The notes beneath the pieces are model-generated. The model saw nothing but the letters and a program-made list of their open reading frames with translations, made no database searches and was not told the DNA's origin. From contig NZ_JAPYKK010000007.1 of the NCBI RefSeq assembly GCF_029623395.1, positions 89,787 to 153,786 of the forward strand: a stretch of 64,000 nt of DNA, read 5' to 3'. Source of the stretch: Sphingomonas echinoides. GTDB lineage: Bacteria > Pseudomonadota > Alphaproteobacteria > Sphingomonadales > Sphingomonadaceae. Numbering within the stretch: position 1 is the stretch's first letter; each line of letters begins with the position of its first letter. Positions 18,160 to 26,178 of this stretch are shown piece by piece. Position numbers and translations under genes: made by a program.

Positions 18160-18936
18160 ATGAACAAATCGTCACTGGATCGCATCCTCATTAGCGGCGC
18201 GTCGGGCGGCCTCGGGGCGACACTGGCGCAATACTATGCCGCACCTGGGCGGACGCTCCTTCTGTGGGGGCGGGATCGTCCACGGCTGGAAACCGTCGCG
18301 ACGCTGTGTCGGGCCGCTGGTGCCGAAGTCCGCTTGCGGCAGCTCGACCTGACGGACAGTCTCGCTGCAATCGCCGCGGCCGAGGACGAGGACGATATCG
18401 GCGCGATCACCCTCGCCCTCCTGGTCGCGGGAGCAGGCGACGTCCGCGCAGCCGGCGACAGGGTGGAGGACGCGGCGCAAGTCGCGCGTCTGGGCCTCGT
18501 CAATTACGTAGCACCCGCTGCGATGGCGGCGGCGCTGGCGCGGCGCATGACGCTGCGAGGGAAAGGAGGAATCGTACTGGTCGGATCCGCCGCGGCGTTC
18601 CATGCCCTGCCGTTTGCCGCGGGCTATGCCGGGTCGAAGGCCGGGCTGCTCCGCTTTGGCGACGCCTTGCGATTGAGCGTCCGCAAGCACGGCGTCCGCG
18701 TCACCGTCGTGTCCCCCGGGTTCATCAACACTGCCGCAGGACGTGGCAACGCGGGCCCGCGCCCGTTTCAGATCGAACCGGCCGATGCCGCAGCACGAAT
18801 CGCCGCGGCGGCGGAGCGCGGCGCCGGTCACGCGATCTTTCCATGGCCGTTTCGGGTGCTGCGCACGGTCGACCGGGTGTTGCCGACCGCTTGGCGAGAC
18901 CGGCTGCTGCAGGCACTCACCCCGCGCGAGGACTGA
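18160..18936 (+). CDS. Short-chain dehydrogenase/reductase (SDR)
   Basis: A 258-residue classical SDR. Its Rossmann motif ISGASGGLGATLA occupies about 11-23 and NYVAPA about 113-118. The catalytic set is S141 in VGSAAAF with YAGSK (Y about 155, K about 159). A 40-residue C-terminal tail with FPWPFRVLRTVDRVLP suggests membrane association, as in lipid-acting SDRs of this type. It ends 20 bases inside the convergent LtaS-like gene. Neighbouring hydroxylase and phosphoglycerol-transferase genes point to lipid or polymer modification; the substrate is unknown. Confidence 0.87.
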   Translation: MNKSSLDRILISGASGGLGATLAQYYAAPGRTLLLWGRDRPRLETVATLCRAAGAEVRLRQLDLTDSLAAIAAAEDEDDIGAITLALLVAGAGDVRAAGDRVEDAAQVARLGLVNYVAPAAMAAALARRMTLRGKGGIVLVGSAAAFHALPFAAGYAGSKAGLLRFGDALRLSVRKHGVRVTVVSPGFINTAAGRGNAGPRPFQIEPADAAARIAAAAERGAGHAIFPWPFRVLRTVDRVLPTAWRDRLLQALTPRED

Positions 18937-20395
18937 CCGCCTGGGGCGTTGCGACGCAGTGCAGGATTCGGTGATGCAATTCCGCCGGGGTGAGATCGAC
19001 CGGATCCCCGCCCCCCGAAACGAAAGATCCATCTTCGCGGAAGCGCAGCATGACATACGGCGTATGCCGCGCGCCGCCGGGTGCCGTAACGCCTGGAATG
19101 CTGGGTCGGTGATCCCCGAAGAACGCGAGCAGACCGGACCGCCCGGCTTGGGCGAGATATGCCGTCAGGTCGCGCAGCATCGCATCGCTGCTGCGGGCGT
19201 GGCGGAGATACGCATCACGCCGGCCGGCCGCGTCGCGCGCGGTGTCGCTGTCCCACGGGCCGTGGTTTTCCATCGTGACGGTGTAGATCATCGTCGGCCC
19301 GGTCGCCGCCTCGAGCATTGCGATCACCGATGATCCGAGCGTGCGATCGTCGACATAACGCCCCGCGCCTTCGTCGCGCGCTGCGATACCCTCTTCGCCG
19401 ATCATGGCGGCGAAGCCAACCTGCGGCATCAACCGGTCGCGGCTGTAGAAGCGCAAATCGTGCGGATGGACGAACACACTCCGATAGCCCGCGCCACGCA
19501 GCCGCGCCGACAAGGCGTAAGACGCTTCGCCTGACGCGGTCAGGAAGGGGTCGTACCGTCGGAAACCGAGCGCTTCCTCGCTGCGACCGAACAGCACGCC
19601 ATATTCGGTCCGCATCGTATAGGCACCGAAACCGCTGACATCGAGCGTCCCCCATTGCCACGCCGCCGCCCGTGCCGCGTCCAACCCGGGAAGCGAATCG
19701 CGCGGATCGTGCGTGATGTCGAGCGGGTCACAGAAGGATTCGCACTGCACGATCACGACCAGCTCGGGCATAGCGGCGCCATCGCGTCGACGTTCGCCCT
19801 CGCACGGTTGCGGATCCGGCGACTCACGCCAGCGCCACCAGTAGAGCAGCAGTGTGGCGACCATGCCCAATCGCCTGAAATCGCCTTCGAGATCGGGGAT
19901 CTGCGCAAGGCGATCGAGCGCGCGGCTGCGCAATACGCCGGCAAGCGCCAGTCCGCTGCCCAGCACAAGCGCGGCTCCGGCCAGATGCGGCTGCACCGCC
20001 AAGGAGGATAGCAGGACCATCGCGATCACCGCCGCCCCAGCGCCGATCGCGAGCATCCACCGCTGCGTCGGCGAAAGCGCCGAGAAATAGAAGCGCGGGT
20101 GCCGCACGACACCCCCCAGCAGCGCAAGATCCGAAAACACCAGCGGCTCACCCAGCATTTGGCGTTTCGCATTCGACGCGACCATGAACAGCCCGGCAAG
20201 CGCGGCCCCGACCAGCGCGGCAATCACCGCGTTTCCGGTGGCCGCCAAGATCAACCCAAATACGCTCGTCATGACGAGCCCATGAAGCGCTACGCCACGC
20301 CAGTCCCGCAACGCGCCAGCGCGTGGCCGTGCGGCTGAGTCGAACAGCACCGAAAAGACCAGCATTGTCAGGAAAGGGATCACACCGTTCGCCAC
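18917..20395 (-). CDS. LTA-synthase-like sulfatase-family phosphoglycerol transferase
   Basis: A membrane protein of about 492 residues. Several N-terminal helices (about 1-180) precede a periplasmic alkaline-phosphatase-fold domain. Metal and nucleophile positions are seen as VQCESF, GAYTMRTEYGVLFG (candidate Thr), VTMENHGPW and FFGDHRPSIPG. Relatives (LtaS, OpgB) move glycerol-phosphate from phosphatidylglycerol to a polymer. Helix NAKRQMLGEPLVFSDLALL is conserved in proteobacterial members. The start is unclear: GTG 20395 has GGGGA upstream, and GTG 20431, GTG 20383 and ATG 20365 are alternatives. The first hydrophobic segment follows the 20395 start directly. Confidence 0.8.
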   Translation of the reverse strand: MANGVIPFLTMLVFSVLFDSAARPRAGALRDWRGVALHGLVMTSVFGLILAATGNAVIAALVGAALAGLFMVASNAKRQMLGEPLVFSDLALLGGVVRHPRFYFSALSPTQRWMLAIGAGAAVIAMVLLSSLAVQPHLAGAALVLGSGLALAGVLRSRALDRLAQIPDLEGDFRRLGMVATLLLYWWRWRESPDPQPCEGERRRDGAAMPELVVIVQCESFCDPLDITHDPRDSLPGLDAARAAAWQWGTLDVSGFGAYTMRTEYGVLFGRSEEALGFRRYDPFLTASGEASYALSARLRGAGYRSVFVHPHDLRFYSRDRLMPQVGFAAMIGEEGIAARDEGAGRYVDDRTLGSSVIAMLEAATGPTMIYTVTMENHGPWDSDTARDAAGRRDAYLRHARSSDAMLRDLTAYLAQAGRSGLLAFFGDHRPSIPGVTAPGGARHTPYVMLRFREDGSFVSGGGDPVDLTPAELHHRILHCVATPQAVSPRAG

Positions 20396-20600
20396 AGAAT
20401 GGGTTGCGTCCCCGCCGCGACAAAGCGCCACGGTCGGTCCGGCGTCAGAGAAACGCGCCCGCCTATACCCAGCGAACACAACACTGTCACGACCTTGGAG
20501 ACGCCGCGCCGCACCTTGGAAAATGCCGTGGCCAGTTCTATGGAGAGACCAAGCCACTGTGACCCAAGCGTCGCAGTATTGAAAACAAGAGGAATTACGG

Positions 20601-21941
20601 ATGCCGGACATGCTTTCCGATGAATCCGTCACACAGCCGCGCACGGCAAAAGCAGCGATCGTACAGCCGCTCGCGGAGCGCAACATCCTGTTGCTGCAAG
20701 GCCTCATGGGTCCGCTGTTCCGACGGTTGGGGCAGGTGCTGCGGCGCGATGGGTACGGGGTTCACAAGGTCAACTTCAACGGCGGTGACCGTCTGTTCTG
20801 GCGCCTTCCCAACGGGATCGACTATCGCGGGCGGTTCGAGGACTGGCCCGCGGAACTCAGCCGGATCATCGCGGACCGCAAGATCACCGACGTATTGCTG
20901 TTCGGTGATTGCCGTCCGATCCACATGGCGGCGATCGCGGTTTGTCGCGACCTGCACGTCCCGGTCCACGTGTTCGAGGAAGGCTATATCCGGCCCGACT
21001 GGGTCACGCTTGAACTCGGCGGGGTCAACGGCCACTCCACGCTGCCGCGCGACCCGTCCTGGTATCGCGCGCAGGCAGCGTTGCTGCCGCCCGTTCCCCA
21101 GCACGCGCCCGTCCCCTCGTCTTTCCGCCGCCGTGCGACCGAGGCGTTGATCTACAATACCGCGGACGTGCTGAGCCGATCGCACTATCCCCATTGGGAA
21201 AACCATCGCCCGTGGCATCCTCTGGTTGAGGGCATGGGGTGGGTCCGACGCCTGACACGGCGCAAGGCGGCAGCGCAACGTGCGCAAAGCGTCCAGGCGG
21301 CGTTGGCACACCGCAACGCACCGTACGTCCTGTTCCCGTTGCAGCTCGATTCGGATGCGCAGATCCGGCTGCATTCGTCGTTTGCAGGAATCGCGGATGC
21401 GCTGCGCATGGTGATCACGTCGTTCGCCAGCCATGCGCCGCCCGAATTGCGACTCGTGATCAAGGAACATCCGCTCGACAACGGCGTGCGCGACTGGCGG
21501 CTCGAAACGAAGACGCTCGCAGCATTGCACGGCGTAACCGACCGGATCGACTATCTCGAGGGCGGCGACATCGTCCCGATTTCGTTAAAATCGCAGGGCA
21601 TGGTGACGATCAACAGCACCAGCGGAACACTCGCGCTGGCCCAGGGAATTCCGGTGATCGCGCTCGGGCAGGCCGTTTACGATATCGAGGACATCACGTT
21701 TCAGGGGCGCCTCAACGATTTTTGGGCGACTCCGGGGAAACCCGACACTGCAACGTTCGACGCGTTTCGGCGCGTGCTGATCGAGCGTTGTCTCGTCCCG
21801 GGCGGTTTCTTCTCGGAAGAGGCACTCGAGAAACTGACAAGCGGAATCATTGCGAAGATCGAGGCTGCGAGCCCGTTGCTTCCGCCGTCCGCCGTATCGT
21901 CGCAGCATCAGCGTTCAGCGACGGCGGTGCTATCGACCTGA
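20601..21941 (+). CDS. kpsS: KpsS-like capsular Kdo transferase
   Basis: A 446-residue protein of the KpsS/LipB capsule family, which adds the first Kdo to lyso-phosphatidylglycerol in group 2 capsules. Key segments are LLLQGLMGPLF (30-40), FGDCRPIH (101-108), VFEEGYIRPDWVTLE (124-138), VIKEHPLDNG and TINSTSGTLA. E. coli KpsS is about 390 residues; extra length lies at both ends. AAGAGG is about 9 bases before ATG 20601. It is divergent from the LtaS-like gene and 4.4 kb from kpsC, so the two transferases are not in one operon. Confidence 0.9.
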   Translation: MPDMLSDESVTQPRTAKAAIVQPLAERNILLLQGLMGPLFRRLGQVLRRDGYGVHKVNFNGGDRLFWRLPNGIDYRGRFEDWPAELSRIIADRKITDVLLFGDCRPIHMAAIAVCRDLHVPVHVFEEGYIRPDWVTLELGGVNGHSTLPRDPSWYRAQAALLPPVPQHAPVPSSFRRRATEALIYNTADVLSRSHYPHWENHRPWHPLVEGMGWVRRLTRRKAAAQRAQSVQAALAHRNAPYVLFPLQLDSDAQIRLHSSFAGIADALRMVITSFASHAPPELRLVIKEHPLDNGVRDWRLETKTLAALHGVTDRIDYLEGGDIVPISLKSQGMVTINSTSGTLALAQGIPVIALGQAVYDIEDITFQGRLNDFWATPGKPDTATFDAFRRVLIERCLVPGGFFSEEALEKLTSGIIAKIEAASPLLPPSAVSSQHQRSATAVLST

Positions 21942-21979
21942 AACCGGTGCGCCATGCCGCAGCGCACGCAAGCATCACG

Positions 21980-22055
21980 TGGTGGGCTCGCCGGGATTCG
22001 AACCCGGGACCTACAGATTAAAAGTCCGTTGCTCTACCGACTGAGCTACGAGCCC
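21980..22055 (-). tRNA. tRNA-Lys (anticodon UUU)
   Basis: A full cloverleaf of 76 bases including an encoded CCA. The acceptor stem is GGGCTCG/CGAGCCC with discriminator A. The D arm is GCTCAGTCGGTAGAGC. The anticodon stem ACGGA/TCTGT holds loop CTTTTAA, so the anticodon is TTT at positions 34-36. The T arm is CCGGGTTCGAATCCCGG. It lies between kpsS and folK, a possible integration target, but no integrase is near. Confidence 0.97.
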
Positions 22056-22072
22056 ACACACGCCGATGCGCG

Positions 22073-22570
22073 TTAGGAGCGGATGCGCGTCCGGTCAACC
22101 ATGTCCAAGCGCATCGCAAGTTGCCGGATCGTCCGTCCGGTCTGCGGATCGCGCCATCGCGGGGCGATTTGCACGAGCGGATGCAGCACGAAATTCCGCG
22201 TTCGGAAGGCGATGTGCGGGATGCAGAGCGTGGCGTCCCGCCATGCGCCCCCCGACCACAGCACAATATCGAGATCGATTACCCGCGCCGACCAACGTTG
22301 TCCCCGGCGGCGTCCGAAATCGCGCTCGATCCGCTTGAGCCGGGCCAACATCATCGGCGGTGTCTCGGAACTGTGAAGCAGGACAGCGGCATTGGTGAAA
22401 CGCCGCAGGGACGGCCCGACCGGCGCAGTCTCGATCAAGCGAGACACCGCCAGCACATTGGGCAAGGCAGCGATCGCTGCCCGGACTTCGGCTCGTGGAT
22501 GGCCATGACGTCCGCGTCGGTTCGATCCGATCGCGATGGCATAAAGCGGGTAGGTGGTTGAGATCGACAC
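22073..22570 (-). CDS. folK: 2-amino-4-hydroxy-6-hydroxymethyldihydropteridine diphosphokinase
   Basis: A 165-residue enzyme that pyrophosphorylates hydroxymethyldihydropterin in folate synthesis. It shows IAIGSNRRGRHGHP near the start, TAPVGP, RARVIDLDI-type metal residues (ARVIDLDIVLW) and IPHIAFRTRNFVLHPL. GTG 22570 is chosen because the family core begins about 12 residues later and no in-frame ATG is close. The divergent glycosylase starts only 23 bases away, so at least one promoter must lie inside a coding region. Confidence 0.9.
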   Translation of the reverse strand: MSISTTYPLYAIAIGSNRRGRHGHPRAEVRAAIAALPNVLAVSRLIETAPVGPSLRRFTNAAVLLHSSETPPMMLARLKRIERDFGRRRGQRWSARVIDLDIVLWSGGAWRDATLCIPHIAFRTRNFVLHPLVQIAPRWRDPQTGRTIRQLAMRLDMVDRTRIRS

Positions 22571-22593
22571 CCAAACATGCCTATCGCCTTTTG

Positions 22594-23262
22594 ATGAACT
22601 TCGCACCCAGCCCGCTCGCGGACTCCGAACCGCCACACGATTGCCCCCTTTGCCCGCGCCTCGTCGCGTTCCGGGAGGAATTGCGCGAGGAATTCCCGAC
22701 GTGGTGGAATGCCCCCGTCAACGCGTTCGGCGACCCGGGGGCGTGGCTCGGCATCATCGGACTGGCTCCCGGCAAGCATGGCGCGAACCGCACCGGTCGC
22801 CCCTTCACGGGCGATTTTGCGGGGGTTTTGCTGTACGACACGCTCACCAAATACGGGTTTGCGACGGGCACCTTCGAAGCCAAGCCAGACGATACGCTCC
22901 AATTGCAGGATGCGATGATCATCAACGCCGTCAAATGCCTGCCGCCGCAGAACAAGCCCACCCCCGAAGAGATCCGCACGTGCCGCCCATTCCTTGAAGG
23001 ACAGATCGCCGCTCTGCCACGGGCGCGCGTGTTCGTCGCGCTGGGCCAGATCGCACATCAGTCCGCGGTCAAGGCACTGGGCGGGCGGTTACCCAAGTGC
23101 AAGTTCGGCCATCTCGCCGAACATCGCATGCCCGATGGCCGGATCCTGATCGATAGCTACCATTGTTCGCGCTACAACCAGAATACCGGGAGGCTTACCA
23201 CCGAGATGTTCGAGGCCGTGTTCGCACGCGCAGCACAACTTCGGGACAGTTCCGCTGCCTAA
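22594..23262 (+). CDS. Uracil-DNA glycosylase, iron-sulfur type (family 5-like)
   Basis: A 222-residue DNA-repair glycosylase. GLAPGKHGANRTGRPFTGD (about 57-75) is the motif 1 pattern of family 5 (UdgB). Cysteines CPLC (about 17-20), C98 (VKCLPP) and C113 (TCRPFL) fit the 4Fe-4S ligands. The C-terminal motif reads SYHCSRYNQNTGRLT where the family usually has HPS. Start ATG 22594 is preferred over an upstream in-frame start that would run through folK. Family 4 is the alternative, but the HGANRTGR segment favours family 5. Confidence 0.88.
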   Translation: MNFAPSPLADSEPPHDCPLCPRLVAFREELREEFPTWWNAPVNAFGDPGAWLGIIGLAPGKHGANRTGRPFTGDFAGVLLYDTLTKYGFATGTFEAKPDDTLQLQDAMIINAVKCLPPQNKPTPEEIRTCRPFLEGQIAALPRARVFVALGQIAHQSAVKALGGRLPKCKFGHLAEHRMPDGRILIDSYHCSRYNQNTGRLTTEMFEAVFARAAQLRDSSAA

Positions 23263-23451
23263 CACTTGCCGCGCTGAACTTATGGATGAGAGATATTTAA
23301 CGAGTCCGGGGTTATACCCGAATCGGTTGTTGCGGAGTAGGGCTGCAGCCGAGAAGCGTAGCGTACCGATGCGCGAGGACGATCGAGACAGTCTGGCGGT
23401 AGTCCCGCCACCCCCCAGTCCGATCGCCCTCGCGGGTCATCCCTGACCCGA

Positions 23452-24303
23452 TCAGATATCCTGCACCAGCCGGCCATATAGGTCGGGCCGACGATCGCGG
23501 AAAAATCCGAACGCGGCACGGTGGCGCTTGACCCGATCCAGATCGATCGTAGCGGTGATAACGCCTTCGTCCGCCCGCCCCAGTTCCGCCAGAATGTCTC
23601 CGCGCTCGTCCGCGATGAAGCTCGTGCCGTAGAAAGTCTGGTCGTGCTCGACGCCGACGCGATTCGCCGCGACGATCGGCACGACGTTCGACACCGCATG
23701 GCCGACCATCGCGCGCCGCCAAAGCCGCGCTGTATCCAGCGACGTGTCGTGCGGCTCGCTGCCGATCGCAGTGGGGTAGAACAGTACTTCCGCGCCCATC
23801 AGCATCATCGCGCGCGCGGTCTCGGGATACCATTGGTCCCAGCACACGCCGACACCGAGCGTCGTCTTCTCCGGACCGGGCCACACCTTGAAGCCGGTGT
23901 TGCCGGGGCGGAAATAGAATTTCTCCTCGTAGCCCGGCCCATCCGGGATATGGCTCTTGCGGTAGACGCCCTGAACTTCGCCGTCGGGGCCGATCATCGC
24001 GAGGCTGTTGTAATGATGCGGCCCGTCCGCCTCGAAGAAGCTCGTCGGGATCGTCACCTTGAGCGCCTCGGCGAGCGCCTGCATCGCGAGCACCGCCTTG
24101 TGCTCGCCCACCGGCTTGGCGTTGGAGAACAGCCCCTCGTCCTCGACCCGGCAAAAATATTCGCCCTCGAACAGTTCGGGCGGCAGAATCACTTGCGCGC
24201 CACGGCTCGCGGCCTCGCGCACGAGTTCCGAGACATGCTCGATATTCGCGTCCATATCGTTTGAGAAAGCGAGCTGAAGTGCGGCGACGGTGATTTCGGT
24301 CAT
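23452..24303 (-). CDS. aguB: N-carbamoylputrescine amidase
   Basis: A 283-residue nitrilase-superfamily enzyme that hydrolyses N-carbamoylputrescine to putrescine, CO2 and ammonia. The catalytic triad is visible: E in PPELFEGEYF (about 42-51), K in YRKSHIPDGPGYEEKFYF (about 110-127) and C in GVGVCWDQWYPE (about 145-156). The long match around each residue is specific for AguB. It lies 1.9 kb from aguA on the same strand, with two other genes between. ATG 24303 is chosen because upstream in-frame sequence belongs to the divergent gene. Confidence 0.94.
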   Translation of the reverse strand: MTEITVAALQLAFSNDMDANIEHVSELVREAASRGAQVILPPELFEGEYFCRVEDEGLFSNAKPVGEHKAVLAMQALAEALKVTIPTSFFEADGPHHYNSLAMIGPDGEVQGVYRKSHIPDGPGYEEKFYFRPGNTGFKVWPGPEKTTLGVGVCWDQWYPETARAMMLMGAEVLFYPTAIGSEPHDTSLDTARLWRRAMVGHAVSNVVPIVAANRVGVEHDQTFYGTSFIADERGDILAELGRADEGVITATIDLDRVKRHRAAFGFFRDRRPDLYGRLVQDI

Positions 24304-24352
24304 GCGCCGCCATATCGTGGTTCGTGGCGCAGATTCAAACGGGATATCGCGA

Positions 24353-24751
24353 ATGGAACGAGTGTTCGAGACGATTGCCCAACGGGTGGCCAATTGGGCG
24401 GGACGCCCGATCGCGTTTATTTCCGCGTTCACGGTGGTGCTGCTCTGGGGACTGACCGGGCCAGTGTTCCACTATTCGGACACATGGCAGCTCGTCATCA
24501 ACACCTCGACGACGATCGTCACCTTCCTGATGGTGTTCCTGATCCAGAACGCGCAGAACCGCGACGCCTCTGCGATCCAGGCCAAGCTCGACGAGATCAT
24601 CCGCGCGACGACGGAAGCGCGCAACGAGTTCATCGGGATCGAACATATGACGCAGGACGAGCTCGAACGGATCAAGCGCGTGCTGGAGCGAGAGTGCGGC
24701 GACGACACGACGCATCACGAATCGATCGAGCGGCTTTTGGGGCGGCTTTAG
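24353..24751 (+). CDS. Low-affinity iron permease family protein (Fet4-like domain)
   Basis: A 132-residue inner-membrane protein with two helices (about 15-40 and 46-66) containing GRPIAFISAF, WGLTGPVFHYSDTWQLVINT and TTIVTFLMVFLIQNAQNRD, the hallmark of the Iron_permease domain. A charged C-terminal tail of about 60 residues is cytosolic and probably helical. Iron transport is proven only for fungal Fet4; in bacteria the role is uncertain. ATG 24353 gives the normal family N-terminus (MERVFETIAQRVANW). Confidence 0.87.
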   Translation: MERVFETIAQRVANWAGRPIAFISAFTVVLLWGLTGPVFHYSDTWQLVINTSTTIVTFLMVFLIQNAQNRDASAIQAKLDEIIRATTEARNEFIGIEHMTQDELERIKRVLERECGDDTTHHESIERLLGRL

Positions 24752-24831
24752 CGTTCCGCCGCTTCGTACTCCTGCGCAGGCATTAGCCCAGAGTCACGAA
24801 CGCGGCGTCCGGTCTGACTGCCCCCCTCAAT

Positions 24832-24923
24832 CCGTTCAGGCTGAACGACGTCGAATCCCCGCTCCGGTCACAAGCCTCACTCGGTTTGGCAAGCGACCCT
24901 TCGACTACGCTCAGGGCAAACGG
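24832..24923. repeat. Inverted-arm intergenic repeat (family A), copy 1
   Basis: Left arm CCGTTCAGGCTGAACGACGT and right arm CCCTTCGACTACGCTCAGGG are near-mirror images separated by about 40 bases. It is one of four copies in this window (also 30972, 33221 and 47864). It fills the gap between the permease-like and phosphoesterase genes, both of which end here. Confidence 0.8.
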
Positions 24924-24948
24924 TGTAGGTTCGGTGCCGAAAACGCGC

Positions 24949-26142
24949 CTACCGCGCCCCCGCACGCAACGTGATCCGCGTCAGCTCCGACGGCACGCCC
25001 AGTCGCAGCGCGAAGCCCGGCCACAGCCCCGTGCCGTTATTGACGTACAGCGTCATCCCGTCGACGGCGTAGCGTCCCGAAACGAAACCCGCATTGGCGC
25101 GCGCGACTAGCCGGTCGAGCCCGACGATCATCCCGCCGTGCGTATGCCCCGACAGTTGCAACGCCACGCCCCGCGCCGCCGCCGCCCGCGCCAACCGCGG
25201 CTGATGGTCGAGCAGGATGATCGGCGCGCCCGCCGGTGCCCCCGCCAGCGCTCTGGCGAGATCGGGACCGGGGTGGCCGGTCGCACGCGCAGACAGGTCA
25301 GTGACGCCTGCGAGCACAATCCGCCCCTCGCCGCGCGTCAGCACCGCATGCGCGTTGGGGAGCAGGTGCATCCCCATCCCCGCAAAATGCGCCATCCACC
25401 CGTCATACTCGAAGAAATATTCGTGATTGCCGGGGATCGCGTAAATCCCGTCGACGGCGCGAAGCCCGCGCAGCGGTTCGACATCGGCGCGGCGCATTGC
25501 AATCGAGCCGTCAATGAAGTCGCCGGTCACGACGATGAGGTCGGGGTGGAGCGCGTTGGTGCGATCGACCACCGCCTGGGTCCAGCGCGCCGGGAACAGG
25601 CGGCTGATGTGAAGGTCGGTCAACTGGACCAGCGTATAGCCATCGAACGCCTTGGGCAGCCCGGGGATGACGACGTCGATGTCGCGCACCGGCGGCACCC
25701 GCTGCGCCTGCGCCACGCCCAGGCCGGCGAGAAACAGCGCCGACAGCCCCATGCCGTACCGCACCGCCACCGGCACCGCGAAGCCACCCTGCCCGATCAG
25801 CAGCGCAGGAAGTCGCGCGAGATCGACGACCAGCTGGAACACCGCCAGCAACAGGATCGCACCATACGCCACGTTGAAGGCGAGCACGACGAAGCGCGGC
25901 ATCTCGGGCGCAAACGGCGACCCCGAGGAAAGCCGGCTCCACAGCAGAAATTGCGAACCGATCAGCAACGCGCCCGCGAGGATCACCTTCCCTCCCGGGT
26001 GCCACGGGAGCGGCAGGATGAAGCGCAACGTGACGAACAGCCATGGCAGGCTGAAGAGCAGGTGGAAGATCAGGTGTTCCTTCTGGCGATTAGAGCCTGC
26101 GCATTGAAGATTCGTCGGGGAGCGTCGACGACATCGTCCCAA
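24949..26142 (-). CDS. Membrane-anchored metallophosphoesterase
   Basis: A protein of about 370-397 residues. Four or five hydrophobic helices (first half) precede a calcineurin-like phosphoesterase domain with LTDLHIS, VTGDFIDG, GNHEYF, and SGHTHGGMI, which supply the two-metal ligands. Relatives include YkuE and UDP-2,3-diacylglucosamine-hydrolase-like enzymes. The 5' end is uncertain: the longest frame opens with TTG at 26142, while AAGGA stands 4 bases before CTG 26073, where the conserved hydrophobic N-terminus begins. It is 36 bases after the aguA stop, probably in one operon. Confidence 0.85.
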   Translation of the reverse strand: MGRCRRRSPTNLQCAGSNRQKEHLIFHLLFSLPWLFVTLRFILPLPWHPGGKVILAGALLIGSQFLLWSRLSSGSPFAPEMPRFVVLAFNVAYGAILLLAVFQLVVDLARLPALLIGQGGFAVPVAVRYGMGLSALFLAGLGVAQAQRVPPVRDIDVVIPGLPKAFDGYTLVQLTDLHISRLFPARWTQAVVDRTNALHPDLIVVTGDFIDGSIAMRRADVEPLRGLRAVDGIYAIPGNHEYFFEYDGWMAHFAGMGMHLLPNAHAVLTRGEGRIVLAGVTDLSARATGHPGPDLARALAGAPAGAPIILLDHQPRLARAAAARGVALQLSGHTHGGMIVGLDRLVARANAGFVSGRYAVDGMTLYVNNGTGLWPGFALRLGVPSELTRITLRAGAR

Positions 26143-26178
26143 CGGATGGATGCCGAGACCGGAAAGAAGGCGCCCCCC

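Noticed and set aside
20396..20707. Longer N-terminus of the LtaS-like protein
   Set aside because: The extra 104 codons are Cys- and Ser-rich with no membrane character and lie over the kpsS promoter region.
21980..22055. tRNA-Lys as an integration site for a mobile element
   Set aside because: No integrase, direct repeat of the tRNA 3' end or foreign gene block is seen beside it.
23434..23449. GGGTCA-TCCC-TGACCC as a terminator of aguB
   Set aside because: The stem is only 6 bases and no U-run follows on the minus strand, so it is not supported.
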